64,000 bases of DNA from assembly GCA_002751075.1 (NCBI GenBank), contig NAOQ01000030.1, positions 85,261 through 149,260 on the forward strand. The letters run 5' to 3'. Of this stretch, positions 44,437 to 56,765 are shown in pieces (the stretch's first letter is position 1; the number at the start of each line of letters is the position of its first letter). Under the pieces are notes generated by a model that saw only the letters and a list, made by a program, of their open reading frames with translations, was not told where the DNA came from and did no database searches. Origin of the DNA: Ichthyophonus hoferi (Eukaryota; Opisthokonta; Ichthyosporea; Ichthyophonida; Ichthyophonidae). The position numbers and the translations under genes were made by a program.

Positions 44437-44489
44437 AATACAATAGGTATCAATACATTTACTTCTCACAATTGCAGAAGCAAAGGGGT

Positions 44490-45230
44490 ACAATTTATTC
44501 CAGCTTAACATTAAGTCAGTGTATTTACATGACTATCTAGAGACACCAGTATATATGGAACAGCCCCCAATGCATAAGGATCTTAAGAAAAAAAGCCATG
44601 TATGTCAACTTACAAAAGGCCTCTATAGACTACACATCTCAGCACTATTGTGGAACCCGATGCTGGACAACTTCTGGTAATCAGTGTCCTCTTTCCCTAT
44701 GGTATCCAAGCCCTACCTTTATTTGCGTCATGATTCTATGAAGAGATTTATGGTACTGATGATCTACAATGATGGCATTCCTTTATGTACTGAGGAAACA
44801 GAAGACAGTGAAAAATTTATCAAGATGTCTCGGCATTTCCCCGCCAAATTGACAGGATTCTCTTCTTCCTTACTTGGACATAGTACTAAAAGAACGGAAA
44901 CCAGCTCCATTACACTTAGTCCGTCTGGCTACATCCGGGAGTTCATACAGAGCCATGGTTGCTACAAAGACCATTCTAAACATTCTCTCATTCTGGGGGA
45001 GCACAACCAACTCACCAATTCTGAGGATCTAGGTAAATATTTCTTGTGATAGCAGTACATACTGCTCATTAATGGGCTGCCTAAATTGGATCACCAATAA
45101 CTCCAGGGCTGACATCTCATTTTCGGTGTCCATGTTTTCAAAATACATGACAAAACCAAATATACGTCACTATGAGATGCTTCATCGTCTTCTAAGGTAT
45201 GTCAACACATACAGCAAGGACACCTAGACA
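44490..45230 (+). mobile_element. Ty1/copia LTR retrotransposon fossil, reverse transcriptase part
   Basis: Recognisable copia reverse-transcriptase blocks occur in order (VYMEQPP, then VCQLTKGLYRL, then a LLGHSTKR-like block and a Y...LR-YVNTYSKDT-like block). The element is clearly broken, with several interruptions. No LTRs are recognisable at its ends. Decay suggests an old insertion. Confidence 0.75.
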
Positions 45231-45369
45231 ATTTCAAACGTTGTGTTGCTATTGTTAATATTAATTGGATAACTATAACTTATTAAAATAATTTGGCAGC
45301 CCCAAGTTCTCTAACCTATCTCAGTATACAGTAGTTAGATAGCAACAAACATACAAAGATTAGCAGTAA

Positions 45370-45750
45370 CTTGATCACACTCCCTACAACAAGGATCCAA
45401 CCCTGAAGGGCTATTTTGCTGGCTGAACCAGGCCTACTAACATCTCAGACTTCTACAACTTTGAACAGCACCTAAGCAAATCAAGGCAACAATTCCCTCT
45501 GACTTAGAACAGAGGCACAATTACCACAGCCAGTTACCAAGAGAGTTGGCATAAACACCTTCTATAGAACCTCTACCATTTCAACTGAGTCTTGAGGACA
45601 GATTAGGTCAATTAGATATTATTACCACTGGCCAAGCAAAATCAGGCAATACACAATATTCAATTAAAAATCTTGAAGCCTGTGAACAAATCACTAGACC
45701 TATCACAGATTGCTACATATGTTCCAGCCCTGTCACCTGTGGTGTTTATT
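45370..45750 (+). repeat. Dispersed repeat family, copy A (decayed)
   Basis: Shares stretches such as cagttaccaagagag with copy B (46500-47055, opposite strand) and, more weakly, with copy C (56766-57360). It directly follows the copia fragment and may be part of the same old element. It looks broken. Confidence 0.5.
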
Positions 45751-46049
45751 CTATCATCTTGTTGTATATATTTGAGTCTTTTTAAAAGTACTACTTAACT
45801 AGCACTTACATTTTTATTCTATTTCTTTGCTTTTGCTCTGATTACATCATCAGTTCAAACATGTATAATCTTCAAAAAGGTCTTTCTATGCTGACCTCAG
45901 GAAACTATTGATTATAGTGCTGGTTCATTAGCTTATGCAAAATCTAGTACAATATGTTTTACAAGCCTTGAAGGGTCCACATAGACCCATGCACCAAAGG
46001 TGTTTCATATTTAATAGGCCTGTTAGATGATTAAACATAGAGCACTCCT

Positions 46050-46400
46050 GTGAATATTTCCATCACTATGGCTGATGGTAACCAGACTGTCGCAACCTTA
46101 ACAAGAACAATAATGCTGCAGTCGCAATTGACTGCACAACTCGTAGAAATAACACCCGTGTTCTATGTTTCGTCAGCTCCGACCAATCTGTTCTCTCTTT
46201 TTGCTCTTTGCGGCCTGGATATCCTCACTACTTTCTCGACCAATCAAACGACGGTTGTTAATGGTTGCACCCTCCTTATTGGCCAACCTCACCGAAGCGA
46301 TCTGTATCTTCTCAACGCCGACATTGTATTTCCGTACATGACAGGTTTTCCGATTCGGACAACGAAACCAGACATAACATCGCCACCTGGGTAAACAATG
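46050..46400 (+). mobile_element. Ty1/copia fossil, protease to pre-integrase part
   Basis: The block VSSAPTNLFSLFALCG followed by SDLYLL matches the protease-end/GAG-pre-integrase region of copia polyproteins. It lies downstream of the reverse-transcriptase fragment, the reverse of the normal order, so at least two insertions or a rearrangement are involved. Incomplete and old. Confidence 0.65.
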
Positions 46401-46499
46401 ACACAGCCTTCACTCCATCAGCAGCAAGTGCAGTGGAAGCGTGCTGGGCCCATAACCCTATCAGAATCTGTGTTAGTCCTAGGGACTTGAACACAGTTG

Positions 46500-47055
46500 C
46501 AGGGATCTCCAATTATATAACTGCTAGTAGTTATTGTTGTTTGACCAGTAAAAGTAATAGCTGCTTGATTAGATCTGTCTTTAAGACTCAGCTGTTGTGC
46601 TAGAGGATCTACTGAAGGCCCATATACTAATTCTCTAGGTAACTGATTGTAATGGTTATATCTCTGTTCTGATGTGGAAAGGATAGATGCTTTGATGCGC
46701 TTTGTGCAAGTGTAGTAATCGCATAATGTGATCGATCATTAAGTGGTGTAATATTACTATGCAAATAAGAACTATTATTACTATCTAATGTTATTAAGCA
46801 TTTTCAAGCTTCTGAGTAGGAGTGCTATTTGGACACTGGTTGTCGTTTATGAGAGCCAGTGGTAAATTAGACTTCACACTAACTACGTGTATATTACATA
46901 TATATATAATTCAATACCAAGTGTTTTTGTATATGTTTACGAGAACTTTGCATATGCCATAGGTACCGTGCATGTATGAGCAGAGTAACCGGGGGCTCTA
47001 TTATTGATTGCAGTTTACCTTTATACTTTTTCTCGTTTCATCTTAATAAACCAAT
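46500..47055 (-). repeat. Dispersed repeat family, copy B (decayed)
   Basis: Nucleotide similarity on the minus strand to copy C over several hundred bases, for example tatttgcatagtaatattac against tatttacatggtaatacagc. Similarity continues past the ORF start into the flank (cagttt/cggttt ... ctcatctta-type end). It looks broken. Confidence 0.6.
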
Positions 47056-48873
47056 GCTCGTGTCTTTTTCCTAGAATGGTTCTTTTAGCTAGCTACCTTA
47101 TTGGTGGCACTGCTTACCTATTATATATTAGCAAATCAATCTATCGAGCTGAAAACGTACTATGCAATTAAAAATCATTATGAAATTAACCAACCCTGAA
47201 CTACCATCATTAAACTTAATATCTCTGGGACTTCTATCGAAACCTAATTCATTGGGTGGTCAGCGATCTTGTAACACCACGAGGCCTTCCCAAACCATTC
47301 TTCAAATACTCCTTTATCACCTAATATAATGCTAATACTAGACTTTGCCTATTAAGTCACCATATTAGGTGTTCAATCAACCTACAGGAGATAAAAGTAA
47401 AGCCTTTATTGGAATAATAAGTAGAGACACGAGCATTCCAGTGACCTATATTTGTTTAGAAGGAGAGAGGATACTGAATTAAGGGGCGTTTTAACGGGTT
47501 CCTTTGCATACACGGAGTATAGGGATGCTGAGACATATTTTTATTATTAAGCAAGTCAGTAGGACTTGCCTTAGGCAGGATGCCTAAGCAATGTGTTATA
47601 ATATATGATCTGAAATGGCTTATTATATAATTGCAGAATCTCTACCATTGGCTGGTTTACTTTTAATAGATCATCTTGGATTGCCGTCTAACACCATTAG
47701 ATTACACTAACTATTTTCCCAGGATACATATGTAATAATAATTACTAATATTATTAAATGTTTATTGGTATATAAATAAATACTTTAATTAATTACACAT
47801 CCCTGTTTTAAGAGCCTTTTATATATAATATGCCATCATGCCCTTCATGAACTAGACTGGATGTAGTCCTTCAGGTCATCCAAAGCACTGACAGCCATCC
47901 ATACCCCATTCCATGTATTGCGCCCTAATAATTATAGTCTGGTTTGGAATGGCCCAAATAGTATATCATATTATAAATATAATATGGGCTGTGAGAGTTC
48001 TACGGGTAAGGTATCATCTTATTTGTAGCTATATGATGTCATGTACTTATTAAAGGGAACAACCAGAACGTTAATTATATTAAGAATGTGTCAATCAAAT
48101 TGAACGGGAGAGTAAAAATTTAAAGACATCGCTCTGACTCTAGCTCTACCACAACCAATCTAAATCTACATGGATGCGGTGTGTAAATGGGAGTACGGGA
48201 ACCATAATCTTGGTGCATTCATCAATGTTACTTAAAACCATAGGAATGGTTGGCTGTTAGCAGATGAAGACCCTTTAATAAAGCAATTAAACATGCATGC
48301 ATATATTTATGTATCTACTTGGCACTCACATGATAAGATAGATACAGAGTAACAATGATAAAAGCACAGGCAGTTAGGATCATGTGTAGAACGTTATTTA
48401 ATTTATTGCTTTCACCCGTAATTAATATCCATGATATTGTGGCTGAGACTGGCTTACTATGAGGTGTCAATGTACCTAGAAAATGTATTAGACAAAACCA
48501 TTCACGTTCTGCTTTTAATAGATAAACATTCAATCAGTGACTGGTATATTTCTATAGGACCTTATAATATCACCGTTATAATTCTATCCCCTTTATCCTG
48601 TACTCTTGTTGTATCAATCTACAGATGTGCTGCCTCACAACAAGATCGTACACCCCCAGGGTAATGTAGTAATCAGAGCTGGGTGCCATCTTATATTAAA
48701 TAAATAAACGTATGACAACACTCACTTCTACTTCTAACTCAATCAATATACTCTAAGTATAATATGTTAATAATGTACAGTAGACATTGACAGCCTGTAT
48801 TTCTTCTATGATGTATGCCGCCTATAACTATAATCATATGGCTGTAGATATTATCATAGGAGCTACCTGGTGG
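47056..48873. other. Intergenic, no supported gene
   Basis: AT-rich with a short imperfect hairpin (gcccaaatagtatat ... atataatatgggct) near 47950-47990. A minus-strand frame at 48315-48533 ends in a hydrophobic segment (LHMILTACAFIIVTLYL) but lacks a convincing start. Confidence 0.4.
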
Positions 48874-51845
48874 TTATCCTGTCTTCTCGCCATCTAGTTT
48901 GCTGTCAGCAATAATTGCCTGGTGGGAGGAAGAGATCACAATAGATTAGTATCATTAAACTCTCATCCATCCCTATCCCACCAACACTAAAGACTTTCTT
49001 TGTCACTGTCCCATTTCATCTATATTTTTTCCCTCTCAATCTTTTTTTTTAAAAAGCTTGATGTCACCAACATAATCTATTTCCCTACCCAATGTATCAT
49101 TAACGATCATCTTAATCCGTTTAGCTAGTCCCCTGTTCTAGGTGGTGGTATGAAAGTGCTACCATGTATTATTTTAGTCCGACACCTATACACATTCACC
49201 CCCTTCACAAACATACTTTTTAGCAATCCTTAGGCAAGATATATACATACCTTGTAAAGAATATGATAGTAGTGGCCGATACTGGCTTCCTTTTCTAGAT
49301 TCTCATTGGTCTTTTTCAGCTGTGTATATAAGAGTGATAAATTAAATTGATTGTTATGGCAATGATCTAAATACAGCCACCATGGTATTTCTTCCTCTAC
49401 CTATCATATGAGCAAGAATGAAATTCAGGCCGATATATTATGAGTTAGTGTATGTATGTGTGTATGCAATCATACACACTACATAAAACTAAGATTCTTT
49501 GGTAGAGGCAGTAGCCTTTCAAACTACAAATATAACAATATTTCGTTTGAATAATAAAGATATAAATGTTAAAGAATATAAAAGTAAAATAACACGAGGT
49601 AAAAATATATAGCATCAGGCAGTGCTTACCTCATCTATTTCATCCTGCATTCCTAGTAACCGATCTACTAGGTCATCGTAGCTATATGTCTTGTCTTGCC
49701 CTGCAGGTTGGGAGGTCTGTTGCATCTATGGAATAGTAATGTTACTTTTAATTGGTCATGTATGCCACAAAATGATTGGATTGAAATGGAAGTAAATTAC
49801 TATGGGCGCCTGGTGTACAGAGTTTAAAGCGAGATGCGAAAAATAAGGACACATGCCAATCGGTTGTGACATCATCATTCATGTAGTAAGATCGTTGAGC
49901 ATCCTATACACTAATAAAAGATAATAAAAGTCTAGAGCTGATTGGTGCAACAAGGGTGAAAAGGTAAGCTTCATAATAACAGAAAACAGATATAAGTAAA
50001 TAGAAGGAGAGAGGAAGGGTGGGTGGGTGAAAGACACGCCAACATGAAGTAAACCATCCAATCATACAAAATAGGAAACAAAGTGTAACCAACAGCCTCA
50101 TCCTAAGGCTATATCCCTACCAATTCTTCATAAGCAGTACTGAAATCCTGGGCCAGTAGCTCATTATGGGTGGCAGTAGCTGCCAATTGTTTGTTTTCTT
50201 CTTCTAATTGAGCAATACGCTTCAATAGTGCCTGTTTCTCACCTGCCTCTTTCTGTAATTGGGCGATCTGTAGAATGATAAGTTGGCATCTTAGGGGCGT
50301 GAATATACCAATGTCCCATATGGGGAGAGAGATATGTATATAGAGAAATAAAGAAAAACATGCAACTATGGGTGTATAATCATACTAGGTGCCATCCATT
50401 CTTCTCTTATATGACCATATCTCCCATGACACTCCCTTACGTTCTTTCCCACCCATCCTCACTCCCATCTCCTTTCCCACTCCGTTCCCCTTCATTATAT
50501 CTCTGGCCATCATCCCCTCTATCGTCTCATATGGTAGATGCTGGAATAGAAGGTATATAATGGATACCATCATATATCGTGTATATCTGTAATGGATGTA
50601 GCATATAGAGAAGGCTAGAGGGACCTACCTGTACATCCTTCAAGCTACATGTCTGGCATGGCTTTCTGAATGTGGTCTGTGTCTTCGATGACACTGCAAG
50701 AAAAAGAAACATTATGATAAGGATATAATTGGAAGAGGAAAAAAAGATAAAAATGTGGGATAGAAAAGGGGGATATGATTGGAAGACATAGGATGAGAAG
50801 AGTTTAGCTATAACATACAAAAGGTAAATTAAGTCAGGCCGTAATAAGCCAAAGGAATTGGTCAATACTACATAGAAAAAAGGGAAGTGTGCGGTAAATA
50901 ACTGGAATAGGGGTTAGAAAGATATAGGGTGAAAGAAGGTAAAGTATTTGGTATACAGAGAACAAGGTGAGTGGAAAGAAACGTAGTATAATCTATACAA
51001 TAAAAGAGATAGATCTATGAGTCACGGTGGATGGATGTCCACAAGTATGCAGGAACTAAAGGAGGATAACCATAGAGAAGTACTGTAATCATATCTTAGA
51101 AAAAGGAAAGATTGGAGAAGGAGAAGTAATCGGGCGAATATATGATGAGAACAGAAAATACTACCACGAACCTTAGTAAGAGAAGGAGTAAAGCAATAAC
51201 AGAGGATCAAAGAGGGTAGAAGAAATAGCGATAGAAAAAAAGGACTATAAGAAAAAGAACAAAGAAACAAGACAGACATGCAACGGTAACATAAATAATG
51301 GTTATTGTACATATGTCCTAGTATATACAGTATACTGCTCAGGTAAGGAAGAAATAATCGATGCAACGGAGTAGAGAGAGAACAACAGGCGCGGGAAGAT
51401 TAAAAAAAAACACAACATACATTTTAGGTGTGACGGTTCCTCTCCACTTGGAGGTGTGTTTTCCTTTGTAGTGTCATCGCCGGTCGTAAAATATTTGGTA
51501 ATTTTGTTTTTCTGTGTACACTCCATGTAAGGCTTTTGCCCTGTCATACATAAGAAAAGAAAAAGAAAAATACAGAAAATTGGCATTGTACTGCTCTTCA
51601 TAAAAAACTTGGTTGCTGTGTGTGTAAGACAATAAGGAGAGAATAAAGAGCAACAGCAAACGGTTACAAAAAACAGAGACTGGCAAAAACTGGCACCAAA
51701 AGTGTAAGCAGGTGTGTAACTCTGTACAAATATCTTTTCTGCGACAAATAATGAAATGGATATTTACAATAAAACATCCTACCTTTACGGGTGGTGCATT
51801 TTGAAGCTCTCCCAGTGCATTTCTCTTAATTCTCATCCGCTCCAT
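48874..51845 (-). CDS. Coiled-coil protein with destruction box and KEN box (probable APC/C substrate)
   Basis: Seven exons join in phase to give 191 residues: 51783-51845, 51421-51511, 50629-50693, 50121-50267, 49630-49725, 49251-49319 and 48874-48918. The start has a strong context (ctaccATGG). Residues 8-16 RNALGELQN match the extended destruction box RxALGxIxN; 37-39 are a KEN box (KENTPP). KNKITKYF at 22-29 resembles a PCNA-interacting box with Lys in place of Gln. A CxxC (CQTC) at about 64-67 precedes a coiled coil (74-122, EKQALLKRIAQLEEENKQL) and a second helical segment ending in SIGHYYHILYK. The degrons predict destruction by APC/C late in the cell cycle. Geminin, PAF15, a shugoshin or a kinetochore protein are possibilities; none is proven. 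Confidence 0.8.
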
Positions 51846-52055
51846 GGTAGCTTCTAACCGACCAGGTGTGTACGTTGCTATTAGTTGAATAAAGGCAACT
51901 TTAGAAGCGTTTCCTGTAGATAGCAGTTTAACCAATACACAAGTACCTGTCGCATTCACTCTTAGAAAACTATTAATAAGTAAGCCTCACAAAATAACTA
52001 ATGGAGTTAATAACTATCCGACAAACAGACTTATGGAAGGGACATGAAATACTGG

Positions 52056-52078
52056 GCGCCAAACCAAATTTTTCGCGC
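52056..52078. promoter_or_regulatory. Paired E2F-type sites upstream of the D-box/KEN-box gene
   Basis: GCGCCAAA at 52056-52063 (reverse complement TTTGGCGC) and TTTCGCGC at 52071-52078 both match TTTSSCGC and face opposite ways, 7 bp apart. They lie about 210-235 bp upstream of the start codon. E2F-type control would fit a cell-cycle gene; binding is inferred. Confidence 0.55.
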
Positions 52079-53979
52079 TTAAAATTATAAAGACAAATAG
52101 CAACGGTTCGTTTGGATGTGGAGAGAGCCACTGTGTCCAACTAAATAATAGGTCTATTAATCTAGTGTTTAATGCATATAAGCTGTTGAGAATAACTAGC
52201 CAGGAAGTCAAGTACAAATATTTGTACATATATAATATTATGAAACTAATTTTTATTTTGTCATATAACATTTGATCGGGTGTATTGAGTTTTGACAAAA
52301 TAATAAATATAAGAGGAGTCTATTTAACAGAACCTTTTTATTATAACTAGAAAGAGTTAACTAATAGTCATAGGTAGAAAGGTTAATTGGGATCATATGG
52401 TCGGCAGTACAGCAACTTGTAGGCTAAAGATTTAAAACCACTGAAACAATTGTAACCAGATTGATATCAATATATAGCCCAGGGTAATAGAGGTAACGGC
52501 GCATTACAAGAAAATGGTTATTACTCAAGCTTTTAGAATATAATCAAAACAAGCCATGAATGCCGTTCCACATGTTACAGACGGAGTTCTAGGGAATGGC
52601 TACAACTGTAATGGATTCAAATCGAATATAATATTTCTGTATTCCTGATATGAAAAGAACTTAAAAAATATGATCCCGGTCAAATTTCTTTTTGGTGATT
52701 ACGATTAATAGTAATGCTAGCCACCTGAATAGCATGTTGGTATAGTTTTCAATGCCAACTAAGCAATCACAGATCTATCCGAGTGTTGATTGCTAAATAT
52801 ATTGATTGACATGAATGTACTGACTTGCTGAGGCAGAATAAAATTCCTGTCGTATCCCCATGATTTTCACATTCAATAGTAATACGAAGAGTAATAATTC
52901 CTGATAATGATCGAGTCTTGCTGGGACAAGTTTTGTCTATGGAGTACTAAAAACTTCAAGAACATCATTATCTACTACCGCATAAAGAAAAATAAGAACA
53001 AGCTAAACCCCTTGGAGATGAATCAGTTTATGAAATTGCTATAGTAAATGTATAGAAAATACACTGGGGTACGCTCATACAAGGTTAGTAATATTTGCGA
53101 TCTTCAAATTCAGGGGCTATAAAATTAAATGTAACCTAAGTAAGATACATGGAAATATTTGAAAAGCAAGTAAAATAGTAATAGCAGTATTCTTAATATT
53201 AAAATATACTCTATTTCAGTTTACTCATTACTCATAATTAAGTAGTGCAATATTATCTCTTCAGACGAATTGAATAGCTATATTTCTCCCATATTCAGAA
53301 TTTGCTATGCATGATGACATAATCTCATAAGATAGTCCTACTTTATGTCCTTTGTCTAATCTGACCCAATAGGCCGTCTCCTATTTAGGTTGGGTGGAGA
53401 TACTTTTATTGGATTAAACTGATTGCTCAGCAGGGTCAGGTGAGTAGAGTAAGCCAGATTTCGGCATGTATTGGTCCACAGCGCACAATACCGTTTCTTA
53501 GCAAAAAACATAAGTTTCAAGATTTATATTTTTGTATCTTCTATTCATAGTTAATTGGATCGTAACTTGCTAGCCCAGATATATCTACATGACAACGCAG
53601 TTGATGGAAGGAATTTTTTTTTGGCTAGGGGAGGATGAACTTTGTTAGGGTTCTGCTAAGCTGCTAAGCGTTTATCCCTTGTCCACTGGTATTCTAAGAA
53701 TGCTACGTATGTGTTTTATTTTAAACCTGGCCAATAAAACTGAGCTATACGTTTTTAAATAAAGACGGCTTTAAAGCCCAGAACATTTTATTTCATTAAA
53801 AGTATATAGAATATATGAGCAGCTTGGTCAGCATTGATTATGCTATACAGATATGTACTGATTTAGATTGTGTATTAATAAATGGAAATATAATATGATG
53901 TCTATTATAGAAAGTTTAAAAGATAGTGGCTCAAACGAGACGGGGTTGACGATTTATACCTTTAGTTGAATGTTAGCAT
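52079..53979. other. Intergenic, nothing recognised
   Basis: AT-rich, without long frames, RNA gene signals or recognisable repeats. Confidence 0.5.
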
Positions 53980-54378
53980 TATAGAGGTTTTCGATCCAAA
54001 TGGTCAGCTTCGCGATCAAAAGTTTTAACCATGACGATCAAAAAATTAATTTGTCGATCAAAATCAAAAAATTTCCGATCAAGTTTTAAAACATTTCCCG
54101 ATCAAAAGGAAAACATATATATAAAAATATAAAAAAAATACGTCTGTTATTGTACATATTACAAATAACAAAAACAAAATGAAACAATAGTTTTTTATTG
54201 CAATGTAAGACAAATTTTTTAATTTCATATATATATATATTTGTTCTCCTTTTGATCGGGAAATGGTTTTCACTATGATCGGGAATTTTTTTCAATTTTG
54301 ATCGGCAAAATAACTTTTTGATCGGCATGTTAAGCTTTCGATCGCAAAACCAATCATTTGGAACGACAACCCCTAGAA
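53980..54378. mobile_element. MITE-like fold-back element with periodic GATC sites
   Basis: An imperfect inverted repeat of about 400 bp has ends tagaggttttcgatcc and, on the other strand, taggggttgtcgttcc. GATC occurs at 53993, 54014, 54036, 54056, 54077 and 54100 in the left arm and at 54254, 54277, 54300, 54320 and 54340 in the right, every 20-23 bp, mirrored around 54178. The loop is very AT-rich. There is no coding capacity and no clear target-site duplication. The superfamily is not assigned. Confidence 0.75.
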
Positions 54379-54783
54379 CACCTCATTTTCAGTAGAGTTA
54401 GGCTAATCAATAGTTGTTGTCATTAGTATTCATTACAATAATAAACCTAAAATAAGCTGACGCGTTGCAATTTTTAAATATTATTTTTAAAAATTCAGCA
54501 ATTGAAGTATAATGTTTAGGGCCATATGTCTTTTATGGCATGTGCAGACCAGTTGACATCTTTATGATTGGTCCATTGGGGGCTATTATTAGGCCGTGGA
54601 ATGGACTGGTTATAGGATTTGCCCTGGTTGGTTGGCCATTGGATGCTCATATTATATATATTGACAGGTTGGACCAGGATGATTTATAATTATTCTTAGC
54701 ATAAGGATATGCTTGCTAATGCGATATAGGATTGCTTTGAGTTTTTATTTTATTTCTACAATTCCTTTTTTTAACAAAACAAA

Positions 54784-56464
54784 ATGAAACTGTCTACCTT
54801 TTTATTCATAGTATCGACCGTTACATTACTTGTTTCTGGTAGGTTTATATGAATACTAGTTATTATGATAGCTTTTATTTTTTCAAATGGCCTTACCTTC
54901 TTATTGCTTGAAGCTGGAGTTATTGGGTTTAAAATGTGGGAAAATGGCAACTTGTGTCAATCTATCTACCATTATTGCAGTATATACAGGGTTTGCTTTA
55001 TTTTTTTATATAGGAATTTATTTAGAAAAGACGGCCATCTCCTTGCCCTTTTTTGACTTTACCATCCCAACCCTAAACCCCACAGGCGTTTCATCCAAGA
55101 ATAATGTATATACTCCCGAAGAAATTAAAGGCCTGCTCCCTAATGAGGTATCTCCCGCTCCTATTCTTGTTAAATTAGAGACTATATACAAAATTAATAA
55201 AAAAATGGCTGACATTAGCACCGAGCTGTCCTTGTTGTCCCTTGGCAACCTTGAGGATGCTGAGACTCCAAGCCTAAGCACCAAGCCAACCAAGATGGAG
55301 AAAAAGCAAGAATCCTTAAAACAAAAGTTGCTGGCAAAAGAGGCAGAAGCTGCCAGTCTTAAACAAGAATTGACATCTCAAGGTTTAAATGTGGAAGCGT
55401 TGATGGCCAGTTATACGGAATTTATGGGTTCTAAAATTATAGTGAAGAAGAATAAGGGCGCAATGAAATTAGCTTCCGAGCCACTTGTACAGGAAATCAG
55501 GTAGGTGAGAGTTATGTTTTGGCTTGATATTTTAACTTTAAACTATACTTCAAAACTTCGTGGTTTTTTGTATTCTTATTGAGCCATGCGTGCTTAGGTT
55601 TTGGCGCTCATATTCATGGCAAGAACCCTATGGTACTTCTCATTTACTATTCCCTATTTGTTTAGATTGAAGTATATATACCTTTGATCAAACTCCTATA
55701 TTGTTGGGTCATATAATTGTGTAGTTGAAATGCGTAATTATGCTTACATAATAACTCCATAACAATAATCCCCCTTTGGCATCAACCAATATGCATATAA
55801 ATTTTATATACGTTTACAGCCACTGGGTTTGACATATAATTAAGATTATTTGAAGGGGTACACATGCTTTATGAGTCCTCACTTGCGGGCAATAAAAGTA
55901 CATATTTTGTATTCCATACATACTGATTTTATTTTCTATTTTCTACTTATACAGGGAAGCCTATGCCGCGTATTTGAGTTCTCAGGGAAAATTGCCATTT
56001 GTGCAGGCCGTTCTTCCTGAAAATGCAGGACTCTTCGAATACACAAAGGCCAAGATTGAAAAGCTGGAGGCACGATTAGCTGAGTTAAGGTTTTCTTTGG
56101 ACTACCAAGAAAAGAGAATATTGAGTAAGACTTTAGTATGATAACTTATTTATGGCAAAGACATTGATTGCCCTGCCTATCCAATAAATTATTTTTTACC
56201 TGTATGCAAAAGAGGATGATTGGTTGAATTGTTATAATCAGTTTGTTTATAGATTTGAAGTATATTGTTTCATTTACCAAAGCCATAGTCATAGATTGTG
56301 AATAATATGTCCCAATAAACAAACACAGTTATCATTCCGTTCAGTTCCAGATTTTTAAAGTCGATGCACAAAATAAAGATTTTTTATGTGTATTGACAGT
56401 AGGATTTTAAAAAGAAAAACCTTACTCTTTGTTTTTTTTTTCTTCCTTGACAGAACAACTTTAA
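54784..56464 (+). CDS. Secreted or ER-lumenal coiled-coil protein, unrecognised
   Basis: Exon 54784-54838 encodes a signal peptide (MKLSTFLFIVSTVTLLVSG). It joins in phase to 55014-55500 and 55955-56124, then probably to a short last exon 56454-56464 ending KQL-stop. Without that last splice the frame stops at 56141 with SKTLV. The last intron is favoured because the donor TTGA/gtaaga and the long pyrimidine tract before ttgacag are both strong. The protein is about 240 residues. After the leader come a proline-containing stretch, helix-rich segments, a Lys/Glu/Gln/Ala coiled coil (KKQESLKQKLLAKEAEAASL) and a second one near the C-terminus. There is no transmembrane segment beyond the leader and no family match. 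Confidence 0.75.
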
Positions 56465-56765
56465 AATGGATGATGCGTGACAAAAACACGTTTGCAATGT
56501 AAGTTTAATTGTGTATGCAAGCATCTGCTACGTATTGGTGGCATGTAGTTTAGCGTACTAAAACCTTATATTAGTATTATCATAATTTCACATTAAGTTG
56601 TGTTACATAATGTGGTGTGAAAGCTATCTTTCATATAGTTTAAGTTTATCATCTACATCTTTTGCAAATTACGCTTCATAAGGTACTCGGTTATTTTTGT
56701 TAAAACCTGATAGTAATTGAGACATTGAAATACGATTGATCCAAATGGTGTTATTCAATGTGTGG

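Noticed and set aside
50360-50592. Proline/serine-rich plus-strand frames
   Set aside because: Pyrimidine-rich intron of the D-box/KEN-box gene; no splice context on the plus strand.
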